Positions 1 through 9,859 of a DNA stretch of 64,000 nucleotides are shown here, one piece after another. Under the pieces are notes generated by a model. That model saw only the letters and a program-made list of their open reading frames with translations, was not told where the DNA came from and ran no database searches. The stretch's first letter is position 1. Every line of letters starts with the position of its first letter. Location: NCBI GenBank assembly GCA_027694045.1, contig JAQEWB010000013.1, positions 8,447 through 72,446 of the forward strand, read 5' to 3'. This DNA is from Bacillaceae bacterium OF18-1A. Its GTDB lineage: Bacteria; Bacillota; Bacilli; Bacillales; Bacillaceae_G. Made by a program: the position numbers and the translations under genes.

Positions 1-157
1 TTCTATTCCTCCGTCAGTTTTACATACATTTTAGCAAAATATTTATAAAGCGAAAATAAAATATTCCTCCTTTAGATATATCCAACACTTACTTTCTGAA
101 AATTATAAATGTTTCGTTTCAAAAACGGTATAATACTAATTAAAGGAGGGGATAAAA

Positions 158-535
158 TTGGTTTTCAAAAAAATTTTATACTTCATTTTAGCTGAGAGTA
201 TTTTTATTTATTTAAGTAATTTAATAGAACTAGGATTATTACCGATTATTTTAGGGTGTTGTTTTATTTTTTCTTATATAAAAATCAAACAAGAAATGGA
301 CATTATAAAAATAATTATTTTGAGTATATTAGTAAGTTGTTTATCTCTTGCTTTCATGATTTTACTTAATGAAATGATAGAAAGAATTTTTAGTTCTTCA
401 TTAACTAAATTTATAGAAATTCTATTAGTAATGCTGTGCTGTGGTATAGTAATTTATCTTTTAGAGTTAGTTATAAAGTTTATTTATAAACGGCTTTTCG
501 AGAAAAGGAATATAAACGGTAAGCTTCAACAGTAA
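158..535 (+). CDS. small multi-pass membrane protein, unknown function
   Basis: This 125-residue hydrophobic protein starts at a TTG with a good ribosome site (AAAGGAGG, about 8 bases upstream). I count about four hydrophobic segments, roughly at residues 5-22, 26-42, 49-70 and 84-107, and a basic C-terminal tail (KRLFEKRNINGK). I do not recognise a family. It could be a small DUF3021-like or regulator-linked membrane protein, but nothing in the sequence proves that. A perfect hairpin directly overlaps its 3' end. Its left-hand neighbours lie outside the window. Confidence 0.6.
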   Translation: MVFKKILYFILAESIFIYLSNLIELGLLPIILGCCFIFSYIKIKQEMDIIKIIILSILVSCLSLAFMILLNEMIERIFSSSLTKFIEILLVMLCCGIVIYLLELVIKFIYKRLFEKRNINGKLQQ

Positions 536-580
536 GCTTCTTTCATGGATCAGCTGTTTTTGCTGATCCATGAAAGAAGC
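536..580. terminator. perfect 19-bp inverted repeat at gene 3' end
   Basis: GCTTCTTTCATGGATCAGC at 536-554 is followed by a 7-base loop and then its exact complement at 562-580. It sits right after the stop codon of the small membrane gene, so termination is the obvious role. There is no clear T-run on either side, so it may instead be an mRNA-stabilising hairpin. Confidence 0.5.
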
Positions 581-621
581 AAGCAGCCCCAGCGATCCGC
601 TAAAGCTACTTGCTCTCCCAC

Positions 622-1599
622 TTACTCTTTAATAAATTCCTTCGTACTTCTCACTGTATCAATTGGACGAACTAATTTTTCAATTTTTTCACGTTTTGGC
701 TCTAGGAATGGAGGTAAAGATAATTTTTCGCCAAGTGTTTCGTATGGCTCATCTCCCATAAACCCTGGACCATCTGTTGCGAATTCAAATAAAATTTGTG
801 GTGCTACTCGTGCGTATAATGACTCAAAGAAGTGACGGTCTACATAGCCAGATGAAGGAAGCCCTACGCTACTGATTCTCTCAATCCACTCTTCTAATAC
901 AGCGCGATTTTCTACGCGGAATGCCGCATGGTGAACTGTACCAAAACCTTGCCTTGCTTCAGGAAGAACGGTATTATGTTCTACAATGACAGATGCACCG
1001 TTTCCACCTTCGTTCACTTCAAATAAATAGAATTCTCCTTCTTGCGCAACCTCTTTAAATAATAGAACTTTCTCTAACACTTCTTTAAAGAAACTAAAGT
1101 TTGCAATACGGATGAATACAGGTCCTAAACCAGTAATTGCGTATTCTAATGGAACTGGTCCGTTTTGCCACGGTGTACCTGATTCGATCCCTTTATCAAG
1201 TTCATCCGAGATTAATTGATAGTGTTGATCATCAAAGTCAACGAAAGAAAGAGTTTTCTTACCGAATTGCTCTTGAATGCCTGTATGTTCCACTTCAAGA
1301 CGATCGAAACGTTTCACCCAATAATCTAACGCTGCATCAGTTGGCACGCGGAATGAAGTTTTTGAAATTTCATTTGTACCGTGTACTCCTTTTGGAATAC
1401 CTGGGAAATCAAAGAATGTCATATCTGTTCCTGCACTACCTTTATCATCTGCAAAGAATAAATGATACGTTTGAATATCGTCTTGGTTTACTGTTTTTTT
1501 AACTAAACGCATTCCTAATACGTAAGTGAAAAATTCATAGTTCTTTTCTGCACTACTTGTAATCGCTGTAACGTGGTGTATTCCTTTTAATTGGTTCAT
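622..1599 (-). CDS. ring-cleaving dioxygenase, MhqA/MhqO type
   Basis: This 325-residue protein of the vicinal-oxygen-chelate (type I extradiol dioxygenase) superfamily has two modules. The N-terminal module starts at GIHHVTAIT (His8/His9). The C-terminal module carries TVHHAAFRV (His223/His224) and ILFEFATDGPGF (Glu272). The His, His, Glu set is the expected metal site. In B. subtilis the homologous MhqA/MhqO/MhqE proteins are induced by hydroquinones and catechol under MhqR and are thought to open or detoxify quinones; the exact substrate here is inferred. The start is supported by GGAGGAA 7 bases upstream. It is the second gene of a tandem paralogous pair, 43 bases after the upstream copy, and probably shares its mRNA. 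Confidence 0.88.
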   Translation of the reverse strand: MNQLKGIHHVTAITSSAEKNYEFFTYVLGMRLVKKTVNQDDIQTYHLFFADDKGSAGTDMTFFDFPGIPKGVHGTNEISKTSFRVPTDAALDYWVKRFDRLEVEHTGIQEQFGKKTLSFVDFDDQHYQLISDELDKGIESGTPWQNGPVPLEYAITGLGPVFIRIANFSFFKEVLEKVLLFKEVAQEGEFYLFEVNEGGNGASVIVEHNTVLPEARQGFGTVHHAAFRVENRAVLEEWIERISSVGLPSSGYVDRHFFESLYARVAPQILFEFATDGPGFMGDEPYETLGEKLSLPPFLEPKREKIEKLVRPIDTVRSTKEFIKE

Positions 1600-1642
1600 T
1601 TTCTATTCCTCCAATGGTTTTAAAATTATATTTTCTCTTCTA

Positions 1643-2587
1643 TTACTTCTCTTCAATAGGTGCTAAATTCGCTTCAATCTCTGCACGCTGATCTTCTAGG
1701 AACGGTGGTAAATCAAGTTTTTCTCCTAAATGTTCCACATCTCCATCAATTGTGAATCCTGGCCCATCTGTCGCAATTTCAAAAAGGATTCCGTTTGATT
1801 CGCGGAAATATAAGCTTTTAAAGTAGAAACGGTCGATGATTCCTGAAGATTGAAAACCTCTTTGTTTCACCTGTTCTTCCCAATAAGCAAGCTCTGCATC
1901 GTTTTTCACGCGAATTGCGAGGTGGTGAATACTGCCGCGGCCCGGCTTTTCAGAAGGGCCATCTAAATATTTCACAACGATCTCTCCAAATGCTTCTCCT
2001 TTAATGGATTGAAAAATTGCTTCTTCTTCATTTCGGCTAACCTCTGTATAACCGAACATCTCTGTAAGTGTACTCGCCATCTTATCAAGTCTGCGAACTG
2101 TCATTTCCACAGAACCCATACCTTGAATTTGATGCTTTGCAGGAACTTCTGATTTCTCCCAAGTTTCCCAGTGCTCCACTTTTTCTCCGTTTGAAACGAG
2201 TAGTACTAAGCGAAGACCTTCAGCATCCTCAAATTGCAAAGCTCGGCGATTTGCATATGTTGTCATTTCACTATGCTTCACACCAAATTCCTCAAATCGT
2301 GCTTTCCAGTAATGCAAACTCTCCTCTGAAGGAACGAGTAATCCAATTCGAGTAATTGCATTCGTACCGCGGTACGTTCTTCCTACTAAAGGAATTTCAA
2401 AAAACGATAATTCCGTACCTGGACTTCCTGTTTTATCTCCATAAAATAAATGATACATTGACGGATCATCTTGGTTTACCGTCATTTTCACACGGCGTAA
2501 ACCAAGTACATTTTTATAAAAGTGATTATTTTCATTTGCATTTTTCGTAACCATTGAAATGTGATGATGCCCTTTAATCTCATACAT
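1643..2587 (-). CDS. ring-cleaving dioxygenase, MhqA/MhqO type (paralogue)
   Basis: This 314-residue paralogue of the adjacent gene has the same two-module VOC layout. It begins with the matching GHHHISMVT (His8/His9) and shares MTVNQDD and MYHLF. The C-terminal module has SIHHLAIRV (His221/His222) and ILFEIATDGPGF (Glu270). A cytoplasmic role in cleavage of quinol or catechol-like compounds is inferred from family membership. The start has GGAGGAA upstream. It is the first gene of the pair, and an MhqR-type palindrome lies about 227 bases upstream. The paralogues differ at many positions, so this is an old duplication rather than a recent one. Confidence 0.88.
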   Translation of the reverse strand: MYEIKGHHHISMVTKNANENNHFYKNVLGLRRVKMTVNQDDPSMYHLFYGDKTGSPGTELSFFEIPLVGRTYRGTNAITRIGLLVPSEESLHYWKARFEEFGVKHSEMTTYANRRALQFEDAEGLRLVLLVSNGEKVEHWETWEKSEVPAKHQIQGMGSVEMTVRRLDKMASTLTEMFGYTEVSRNEEEAIFQSIKGEAFGEIVVKYLDGPSEKPGRGSIHHLAIRVKNDAELAYWEEQVKQRGFQSSGIIDRFYFKSLYFRESNGILFEIATDGPGFTIDGDVEHLGEKLDLPPFLEDQRAEIEANLAPIEEK

Positions 2588-3023
2588 TGTTTATTCCTCC
2601 GTTTCGTTTTACTAGTCAAGTGATAACTAAAAAATAATATGCTTCTTGGCTTTTTAATTTATTCTCATTATATTTTTGTAAATTCATCTTAGTGTTTACT
2701 GAATACGTTACTTTGTTTTTTAAATCGAAAGCAACTGAGTTATGATTTTTATATAGCTCATTTCCTTTCGTTACTATCACTTTACACCTCAAGTGATTGA
2801 AAAGCAAGTGAATTATCTCAAGTTCGAGATATTTTTTTGTTAAATAACACTTTCAGGTGGAAAATCTGTAATTTCTATACGGAGTCCTGCCGATAAAATC
2901 TAAGTATTATACGTTATTAAAGCCCTTCACTTACACTATTTTAAATTTTTGTAATGCAATCGTAGTTATGCTTTGTTATTTTTTTTCATTAATGCTACAT
3001 TTGTCAGGAGGAGTGGTGAACAC
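2588..3023. other. intergenic region with divergent promoters
   Basis: No convincing gene is visible. Apart from the MhqR-like palindrome it holds three copies of TCACTTGA or close variants on the minus strand (near 2615, 2790 and 2806), which could be regulator half-sites. A 63-codon minus-strand open frame (2616-2807) has no family signature and was not called. Confidence 0.4.
2814..2831. promoter_or_regulatory. candidate MhqR operator
   Basis: TATCTCAAGTTCGAGATA is a near-perfect palindrome and closely matches the B. subtilis MhqR box as I remember it (tATCTcgaAtTCgAGATa). It lies upstream of the tandem dioxygenases, which are MhqR targets in Bacillus. The distance of about 227 bases to the first start codon is long, so a leader or an unrecognised small gene may lie between. 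Confidence 0.65.
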
Positions 3024-3344
3024 ATGGAATTACAATTTTATTCTTGGGTAGCGGTACAAATCATACTCCCTATCCTACTTGTTTTGTATTTAAGGAAAGA
3101 CATGAAGAAAATGGCTGATGGAAAGCCAAAACAATCTTTAAGATTTTTACTTGGCTTCGTAATATTTTCAACGATTATATTAACATTGTCCTTGGGTGTA
3201 TTTTTATTAATACCTTCTTTAATACCAACTGCTTTTGATACAATTGAAGCTGCGCAAAGATACATCGTTCTAGGTTGTATCGTACTTGGAGCTGCAATCA
3301 TTTTATTCGCTGATACTAAAGAAGATCAAGAGTTGAAGATGTAA
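3024..3344 (+). CDS. small membrane protein, unknown function
   Basis: This 106-residue protein starts at the ATG preceded by AGGAGGAGTGG; an in-frame upstream extension has no ribosome site. Three hydrophobic segments are visible: about residues 5-23, 42-65 and 78-99. A charged segment between the first two (RKDMKKMADGKPKQS) and an acidic tail (DTKEDQELKM) complete it. I do not recognise the family. It stands alone between the dioxygenase operator and a bidirectional terminator. Confidence 0.6.
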   Translation: MELQFYSWVAVQIILPILLVLYLRKDMKKMADGKPKQSLRFLLGFVIFSTIILTLSLGVFLLIPSLIPTAFDTIEAAQRYIVLGCIVLGAAIILFADTKEDQELKM

Positions 3345-3388
3345 CACGTACATATTATTTTCGTTAGTGTAAAGATTCATCAATTAAG

Positions 3389-3426
3389 AAAAACCGAATT
3401 ACTCAATTTAGAATAAATCGGTTTTT
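3389..3426. terminator. bidirectional terminator
   Basis: AAAAACCGA at 3389-3397 pairs with TCGGTTTTT at 3418-3426. The A-rich and T-rich flanks let it serve the small membrane gene on the plus strand and yhaM on the minus strand. Confidence 0.7.
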
Positions 3427-3512
3427 CGTTATATTAAATACTTTAAAATCCTCTCTAAAAAAACAACCCCACTAAGCTTTTAACACTTAATGAGGCCATT
3501 CTATTTACAATC

Positions 3513-4475
<963 letters not shown>

Positions 4476-4498
4476 TCAGTTACTTTTAGTATAGCACA

Positions 4499-7423
4499 CT
4501 ACAACTCATTTTCTTTACGCATATACGTTAATTTTATAATCTGTTTTTCTGTAAAATACGCGAGTAAATGCGCATGACATGTAAAGAATATGACTTGTCT
4601 ATCCTTTGCAATTTCCTTTATAAGTTCAATCGTACGATTCGTCCTTACCGCATCAAAATGCACGAAACTATCATCAATAATAAACGGATAATCATGCTCA
4701 AATGTTTTTGCAAGTGCAAATCTCAGCGATAAATACAACTGCTCCGCCGTCGCTTGACTTAGTTCATGACTATAAAAACGCATGCCGTCGTTACGCTCCA
4801 CAATAAACGGCTCTGCCTCTGACGGTGAAAAGATTTTACTATATCGTCCGCCCGTTAAATAGACGAAATACTCTTCTGATTTTTGTAAAATACGGGGAAG
4901 ATGTACTTCGTGATAATATTGCTTCGTTTTCGTTAACACTGTCTTTGCAGCCGCATAAGCAGCCCATTTCTTCACTTGCTCTCGCACTTGCGCTTTTTTC
5001 ATTTCCCATTCATGCATTAAATCACCGTACGTACTTCCTTCTTCTAAATTCGCAATTTCCATACGATGTTTTGCAATGCGCTCTGTCAGTTCTTTCTCTT
5101 TCGTAAGACAGTTTTGAACAGTTGTCAGTTCTTGTTTTAATTTTTCATCATAACCGTCAGCCTCATAATGTTCAGCTAATGATAAACTCGTTAAACGTTG
5201 TTCTAACAGATCAATTTGCGGTAATAAACGTCCCACTTGTTTCTCAGCATCTTCACGTTTTTCCGCTAGTTTACCTGCCTCTAAAAACATCTCTTCATTT
5301 GTAGACTCTGCAATATGCCATAAACCGTCTCGTTCTACTAGTAATTGCTTTAATTGCTCTTGCATAAACTCATATTCTTCTTGCCATTCCGCCAATTTTT
5401 CTTTTAACTGCTTACAAGTTTGGCGCTTCTCTTTCTCATTTTGCATACGGCTTTGTGCCTCGTGCAAATTACTATACTCCGCACTACCGATAACAGTTTC
5501 TAGTTTATGTTCAAATTGCGAAATCATTTCATATAATGAAGATTTTCGCGTGCCTTGTTTCTCTAATTCTCGATATAATTGCTGCATTTTTTCAATACGC
5601 TCAAATGCCGGCAATATGTGCGCATACGTGTAAAAATCAGGGAACATATAGCGCGTTTTATATGCATCGACTTGTTCTCCCGCGCGGAACGTTTCTCTCT
5701 CCCATTCTTCATACGATGAAACGACTTTATCATACGCTCGCTCCATTTGCTGTAACTTATAAGACTCACGTTCAAAAAGCTTACGAATCTCTTCATCTTT
5801 TTCTAACTCATAGCGCACAGACATCGCTTCTTCACTTTGTCTCCCGCCAGCACTTTGCTGAAGAGTAAGCAGTTCTTCTTGTAATCCACTTGACGGATCT
5901 TTATATAAAACGAGAGCGAGAACAATCCCTACAAAAATAATCACACTAATAAATAAGAGCGGGCGGTTATCTATAAATAAACTCGTGAATAAAACAACTG
6001 TGTTAATAAGAAGTAACAGAAGACAAACTTTTTGCCACTGCTTTTTCTTTTGCATAGCCGCCCCTGCTTTTTCCTCATACTTGCGCTTCATTCGCTCAGC
6101 GCCCATACCGATAAACGCCGCATCTTGGAACGATTTTTCTTTTTCAACTAACACATTTCGCTCTTCATCCGCTAACATTTGTTTTTGAATCTGGCTTATG
6201 TTTTCTTCTTGTTCTTCTAATTGCTCCTGCGCTACTTTAAAACGATCATCAAGCTGTGCTTTTTGCGTTTCTAATTCACGCGCTTTTTGCACCGTTTGCG
6301 TCATTAACTCTTTCGTCGCCAAACTCATATCAAACGAAAGAACCGTTTCTTTTTCAAAAGTAGCACCAATTTGTTGCTCTAGCTCTGCGATTTCTTCTTT
6401 TATATTCGCAACATTCCCGCTCATATCACGCATTTCTTGGCGTGCATTTTCATAAGACATATGCTGCATACGAAGTTCCTCTACGTAACTTTCTTTTCGT
6501 AAAAACTCTTCATCTATTTGAATCGATTCCATTTCCACTTGCACTGTCTCTATCTTTTTCTGGAGCGAATCAACTTGCAACTGAAGCGGCTCCATTTTTG
6601 CCTTAATTGCTTCATAACGCGCCATCCCGTTTACAGGAAACTGCCCATTCTCGTTTTCTAACACTTTCTCATGCGCACGCTTTTCAATAACGAGTGGCTC
6701 AAGTGCTGCTAATATTTCATAATCTTGCTTTCGTTTTTCTGCACTTTCTTTCTCCGCACGAACAGAAGCAAGGTTCTCTTCACTTTCTTTTAACTGCTCG
6801 ACCTGTTTTTCATACGTGCCAATTTTCCCTTGCCACTCTTTCATCTTCTCTTCCAGCTTCTTCATTTCTTGCAATGACACGTTAATTTCTGGCTTACGAC
6901 CACTCGGCTTAAAGCGCTGATCCATTTCTTTCTCTAGCTTTTTATCGAGTTGTAATAACGCATCGCTTCCGACCGCACTTGCAGAAAATAAATAATTACC
7001 GATATCTGCTTCGCCGAGCTGATGAATATTTTGCAGGCCATGCATATCAAATGAAAAGACAGAGTCAAACAAGCTTTCATTCATCCCGCTTAATATATCG
7101 TGTAAAATTTCTTCGCCGCCCGTTTTCCCGTCTTCAAAATAAACGGTCACCTCGCCAGCTGCTGTTTTCGGTAAACGTTCAATTTTCAAACGACCGTACT
7201 TCTCTGTTTGTACAGTCATTGCACCGCCATACTTGCCGCCTTCTTTCGGTTCATAACGGCGCTGTCCTCTTGTTGGAAAACCGAATAAAATACTTTTCAT
7301 AAACGAGCGAATTGTCGATTTCCCCGCTTCATTTTCACCGTATAACACCGTCAGCAATGAAAGATCCATTTCCACATTTTCTAATTTTCCGTACCCATAA
7401 ATATGGAGTTTTTCCATTCTCAT
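4499..7423 (-). CDS. yhaN: SMC/Rad50-like ATPase YhaN
   Basis: This 974-residue protein has the SbcC/Rad50 layout. The N-terminal Walker A GENEAGKS is at residues 29-36. Long coiled-coil arms follow, rich in Glu, Lys and Gln. The C-terminal part has the signature-like LSQATAEQLYLSLRFALA and Walker B (FIIDDSFVHFD). Near residues 463-505 are two closely spaced hydrophobic stretches, a known oddity of YhaN that suggests membrane attachment of the hinge region. Its start codon overlaps the stop of yhaO (ATGA), so the two are translationally coupled and probably form an Mre11/Rad50-like complex with a DNA-end role. Confidence 0.92.
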   Translation of the reverse strand: MRMEKLHIYGYGKLENVEMDLSLLTVLYGENEAGKSTIRSFMKSILFGFPTRGQRRYEPKEGGKYGGAMTVQTEKYGRLKIERLPKTAAGEVTVYFEDGKTGGEEILHDILSGMNESLFDSVFSFDMHGLQNIHQLGEADIGNYLFSASAVGSDALLQLDKKLEKEMDQRFKPSGRKPEINVSLQEMKKLEEKMKEWQGKIGTYEKQVEQLKESEENLASVRAEKESAEKRKQDYEILAALEPLVIEKRAHEKVLENENGQFPVNGMARYEAIKAKMEPLQLQVDSLQKKIETVQVEMESIQIDEEFLRKESYVEELRMQHMSYENARQEMRDMSGNVANIKEEIAELEQQIGATFEKETVLSFDMSLATKELMTQTVQKARELETQKAQLDDRFKVAQEQLEEQEENISQIQKQMLADEERNVLVEKEKSFQDAAFIGMGAERMKRKYEEKAGAAMQKKKQWQKVCLLLLLINTVVLFTSLFIDNRPLLFISVIIFVGIVLALVLYKDPSSGLQEELLTLQQSAGGRQSEEAMSVRYELEKDEEIRKLFERESYKLQQMERAYDKVVSSYEEWERETFRAGEQVDAYKTRYMFPDFYTYAHILPAFERIEKMQQLYRELEKQGTRKSSLYEMISQFEHKLETVIGSAEYSNLHEAQSRMQNEKEKRQTCKQLKEKLAEWQEEYEFMQEQLKQLLVERDGLWHIAESTNEEMFLEAGKLAEKREDAEKQVGRLLPQIDLLEQRLTSLSLAEHYEADGYDEKLKQELTTVQNCLTKEKELTERIAKHRMEIANLEEGSTYGDLMHEWEMKKAQVREQVKKWAAYAAAKTVLTKTKQYYHEVHLPRILQKSEEYFVYLTGGRYSKIFSPSEAEPFIVERNDGMRFYSHELSQATAEQLYLSLRFALAKTFEHDYPFIIDDSFVHFDAVRTNRTIELIKEIAKDRQVIFFTCHAHLLAYFTEKQIIKLTYMRKENEL

Positions 7424-8661
7424 TTTTTATCCCTCTCTTGCTGGAATAATTGTTCTAAAATAATATTTTCTGCTTCCTTTTGAATCTCTTTCTTCTCTTC
7501 TTCTGTAAAAGCTTCCATACTATTACGCGCTACAGGAGATGTCCAAATGGTGCGCAACACGCCGTCCATATTGGTGAAAGCTTCTAACTCTTTTAGCACA
7601 CTACCGACGAAATGATTTTCTTCTTTCAAACGTTCAATTTCTGCAAAAGAAACCGTCTCATTTTTCCACTTCATCGCATATACGAAATCTTTTCTCTCTT
7701 CGCCAGCTGCTAAAATATGAAAGATCTCTTCCACACGCTTTTCATCACGCAAGTAAGGAGAAAGTGGCCCTTGCCCTGTAAATACGACAGTTAAAAGCGT
7801 CCCTTCCTCTTCTCTTCGGCATTCATTCATCGCATTTGATACGCTCGTCATAAGGTCATCAACTGTTTCAAGTTCATCGATACCAACCTTTATCTCATCC
7901 CACACAACATCTGCCGTATGGAAAAATGAAGTATGCGTTCCTTGTTTCGTAAGTTCAATAAGATATGCACCCTTTTCCCCTGTCTCCTTACGATGACGAC
8001 CTTGTATATTCCCCGGATAAATCATATACGGCTCTTCTGATAAAATTTCACGTTTATGTATATGGCCAAGAGCCCAATAATCAAACTGCTTTTCTTTCAG
8101 CTCACGAATTTGAAACGGTGCGTAGCGATTATGCTCTGCATCCCCTTCCACACTTCCGTGAAGCATGCCAATATGAAAAGGCGCATCACTCATTTTCGTA
8201 TACTGCGCTGTCATATTATCCGTTACCGCTTGCTGCAAATAACTAAAACCATAAATAGAAGCTAACCGTTCACCATTTTTATAAAATGATTTCTCTTCTA
8301 CGTAAGGCTCCGTAAACACATGAACATTTTCTGGAAACTCAATCGCCGCCCAGCTTCCCCCTAAATGATCGTGGTTACCGTGAATAATAAAAACAGGGAT
8401 ATCGTACTGCGAAAGTCTCTTCATTTGCTCACGCACAAACACTTGCGCCCTCAAACTTCTCGTCTCCGCATCATACAAATCCCCGGCTAGTAATACGAAA
8501 TCAACGCGCTCTTGAATCGCTTTATCAACAATACGCTCAAATGATTCAAACGTACTTTGCTTCATTCTCTCCCAAACAGACTGCGCAACATTCATCTCCA
8601 TACCTTTAAACGGACTATCCAAATGCAAATCAGCCGCATGTATAAACTTCACTTGTTTCAC
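7420..8661 (-). CDS. yhaO: Mre11/SbcD-like metallophosphoesterase YhaO
   Basis: This 413-residue protein has all five calcineurin-type phosphoesterase motifs: HAADLHLD (Asp11, His13), LAGDLYD, HGNHDH, GMLHGS and LGHIHKRE, which make the two-metal site of SbcD/Mre11 nucleases. The start is a GTG with AAAGGAT upstream. It is the first gene of yhaO-yhaN-yhaM, and its last bases overlap yhaN. It is inferred to be the nuclease subunit of a YhaON complex acting on DNA ends. Confidence 0.93.
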   Translation of the reverse strand: MKQVKFIHAADLHLDSPFKGMEMNVAQSVWERMKQSTFESFERIVDKAIQERVDFVLLAGDLYDAETRSLRAQVFVREQMKRLSQYDIPVFIIHGNHDHLGGSWAAIEFPENVHVFTEPYVEEKSFYKNGERLASIYGFSYLQQAVTDNMTAQYTKMSDAPFHIGMLHGSVEGDAEHNRYAPFQIRELKEKQFDYWALGHIHKREILSEEPYMIYPGNIQGRHRKETGEKGAYLIELTKQGTHTSFFHTADVVWDEIKVGIDELETVDDLMTSVSNAMNECRREEEGTLLTVVFTGQGPLSPYLRDEKRVEEIFHILAAGEERKDFVYAMKWKNETVSFAEIERLKEENHFVGSVLKELEAFTNMDGVLRTIWTSPVARNSMEAFTEEEKKEIQKEAENIILEQLFQQERDKK

Positions 8662-8734
8662 AAATAACGATCCTTTCCTTTTCCGTACTTTACTACGAAT
8701 AGTAAATCTAGTGTCCGTAAAACTTCCTCTTTAT

Positions 8735-8866
8735 CCCGTATTAACGGGCAGTAGACAAAGAAGCTAATCTGAGGGTTAACTGCCCATAAATACCCGATTG
8801 GTGAAGGCTAATAATCTTCGGGGATGAAAAGACTCCCCGAAGATTAAAGTTTCACTTTATTTTACC
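8735..8866. repeat. B. cereus-type structured intergenic repeat
   Basis: Three consecutive inverted repeats lie in about 110 bases: CCCGT/ACGGG (8735-8748), GGGCAGT/ACTGCCC (8746-8785) and TAATCTTCGGGG/CCCCGAAGATTA (8812-8846), followed by a T-rich stretch. The arrangement resembles the bcr family of B. cereus group repeats as I remember them; the exact family number is not certain. The last hairpin looks like a plus-strand terminator, although no plus-strand gene lies upstream. The element sits between yhaO and yhzD. Confidence 0.6.
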
Positions 8867-8955
8867 ACGCAATGTCATATATTTCTTTGCATATTGTAGC
8901 GATTTATGACAAAATAGTTATAAGATTCTGATTTTAATTATTGGAGGGAGTTTTC

Positions 8956-9141
8956 ATGGGAGTATACGTTCTAACAGTCTTTGAAAAAGATGGTTCAAAA
9001 GCATTAGACGAATCATTCGAGGCGGCAACTGAAAAAGAAGCGAAAGCAAAAGGTGAATCTATTTTACAAGAAAAAGGATTGTATGAAAAAACACATCGCT
9101 GCACATCTACTGCAGGTAAGCTCGTTTTATTCCAGCGCTAA
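8956..9141 (+). CDS. yhzD: YhzD-like small protein
   Basis: This 61-residue protein is read as MGVYVLTVFEKDGSKALDES and onward, ending GKLVLFQR. The ATG has GGAGGGAG upstream; the earlier in-frame TTG lies inside that ribosome site. The length, the opening MGVY-LTVFEK and the place beside yhaO match the YhzD family of Bacillus, whose function is unknown. A strong bidirectional terminator follows at once. Confidence 0.72.
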   Translation: MGVYVLTVFEKDGSKALDESFEAATEKEAKAKGESILQEKGLYEKTHRCTSTAGKLVLFQR

Positions 9142-9169
9142 AAAAAAGAAGCGTCATCCGCTTCTTTTT
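9142..9169. terminator. bidirectional terminator
   Basis: AAAAAAGAAGCG pairs with CGCTTCTTTTT around a 5-base loop. It ends yhzD on the plus strand and the 143-codon gene on the minus strand. Confidence 0.85.
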
Positions 9170-9600
9170 CACTCTACTATATCTTCATCACACCACGTAA
9201 ATACCACATCTAGAATGCGATTACCGATACGTACGCGCTTATTCCATTTTCCTGTTTGGATCTGATGTTGCAATTCTGCTTTCATCTTTTCCGTCCAGTC
9301 GTGAATTGTTTCACTACCGTCGTACGGATATACGCCTGGAAACTCTTCCTGCAGTAGATGCAAGCTTTCTGCATCAAAATGAAAATGGAAGAAGTAGTTT
9401 GCTGTAAGCGATGGTTCTTGCAATCGTAAAAAATGATCATCAATTTGCTTTCTATTTCTATAGAAAGTAAAGATATTCACTTTACCGCTCGTAATTTGGT
9501 CAATTTGAATTTCGTGCTTCTCTATAATCACGTCTTGTCCACCTCGTTGTATACTACCTTTAGTATATATGTCTTTTGCAACAAAGTTAACCATTTTCAC
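9169..9600 (-). CDS. hypothetical protein (143 residues)
   Basis: This is a soluble protein beginning MKMVNFVAKDIYTKGS; the second Met, at 9594, is an equally possible start. No signal peptide or membrane segment is seen. The central part is rich in aromatic residues (FYRNRKQIDDHFLRL, NYFFHFHFDAE) and the end is acidic (TWCDEDIVE). I do not recognise the family. It converges on yhzD through the shared terminator. Confidence 0.6.
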   Translation of the reverse strand: MKMVNFVAKDIYTKGSIQRGGQDVIIEKHEIQIDQITSGKVNIFTFYRNRKQIDDHFLRLQEPSLTANYFFHFHFDAESLHLLQEEFPGVYPYDGSETIHDWTEKMKAELQHQIQTGKWNKRVRIGNRILDVVFTWCDEDIVE

Positions 9601-9683
9601 GCGAAATTCATTTCCTTCATTATATTACCTGTACCTCCAAGTACGATCAGAACAAATAAAAAAAGTTGAAGGGGAGCGATTAT

Positions 9684-9824
9684 ATGTATTTCGGAAGCAA
9701 AGGTTGGTATGTAAAAGAACTAAAAAAATTAGGTATCCGTACTTATGAAGGTAAAAAACTAGAATCATATCGTACGCATATTTTATCTAGTTTACTTGAG
9801 AGAATGAAGAAAGCTTCGGCTTAA
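9684..9824 (+). CDS. DUF2639 (YflJ-like) micro-protein, copy 1
   Basis: This 46-codon gene opens MYFGSKGWYVKELKKLG and continues with EGKKLESYRTH and a short tail. The sequence matches the DUF2639/YflJ group of Bacillus small proteins, whose function is unknown. A second copy sits at 63770-63916; the two share about the first 30 residues and differ in the tail. GGGGAGCG lies before the ATG. A hairpin terminator follows within 10 bases. Confidence 0.82.
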   Translation: MYFGSKGWYVKELKKLGIRTYEGKKLESYRTHILSSLLERMKKASA

Positions 9825-9831
9825 TAGATGT

Positions 9832-9858
9832 AGGAAGCAACTATGGTTGCTTCCTTTA
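9832..9858 (+). terminator. terminator of the DUF2639 gene
   Basis: AGGAAGCAAC pairs with GTTGCTTCCT around a 4-base loop, followed by TTT. It overlaps the 3' end of the decayed PIN gene on the other strand. Confidence 0.7.
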
Positions 9859-9859
9859 G

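Noticed and set aside
2616-2807. 63-codon minus-strand frame in the dioxygenase leader
   Set aside because: No ribosome site or recognisable pattern; it is kept only as part of the intergenic description.
5536-5868. 110-codon plus-strand frame within yhaN
   Set aside because: It lies wholly inside the clear yhaN coding region, has no ribosome site and no family features.
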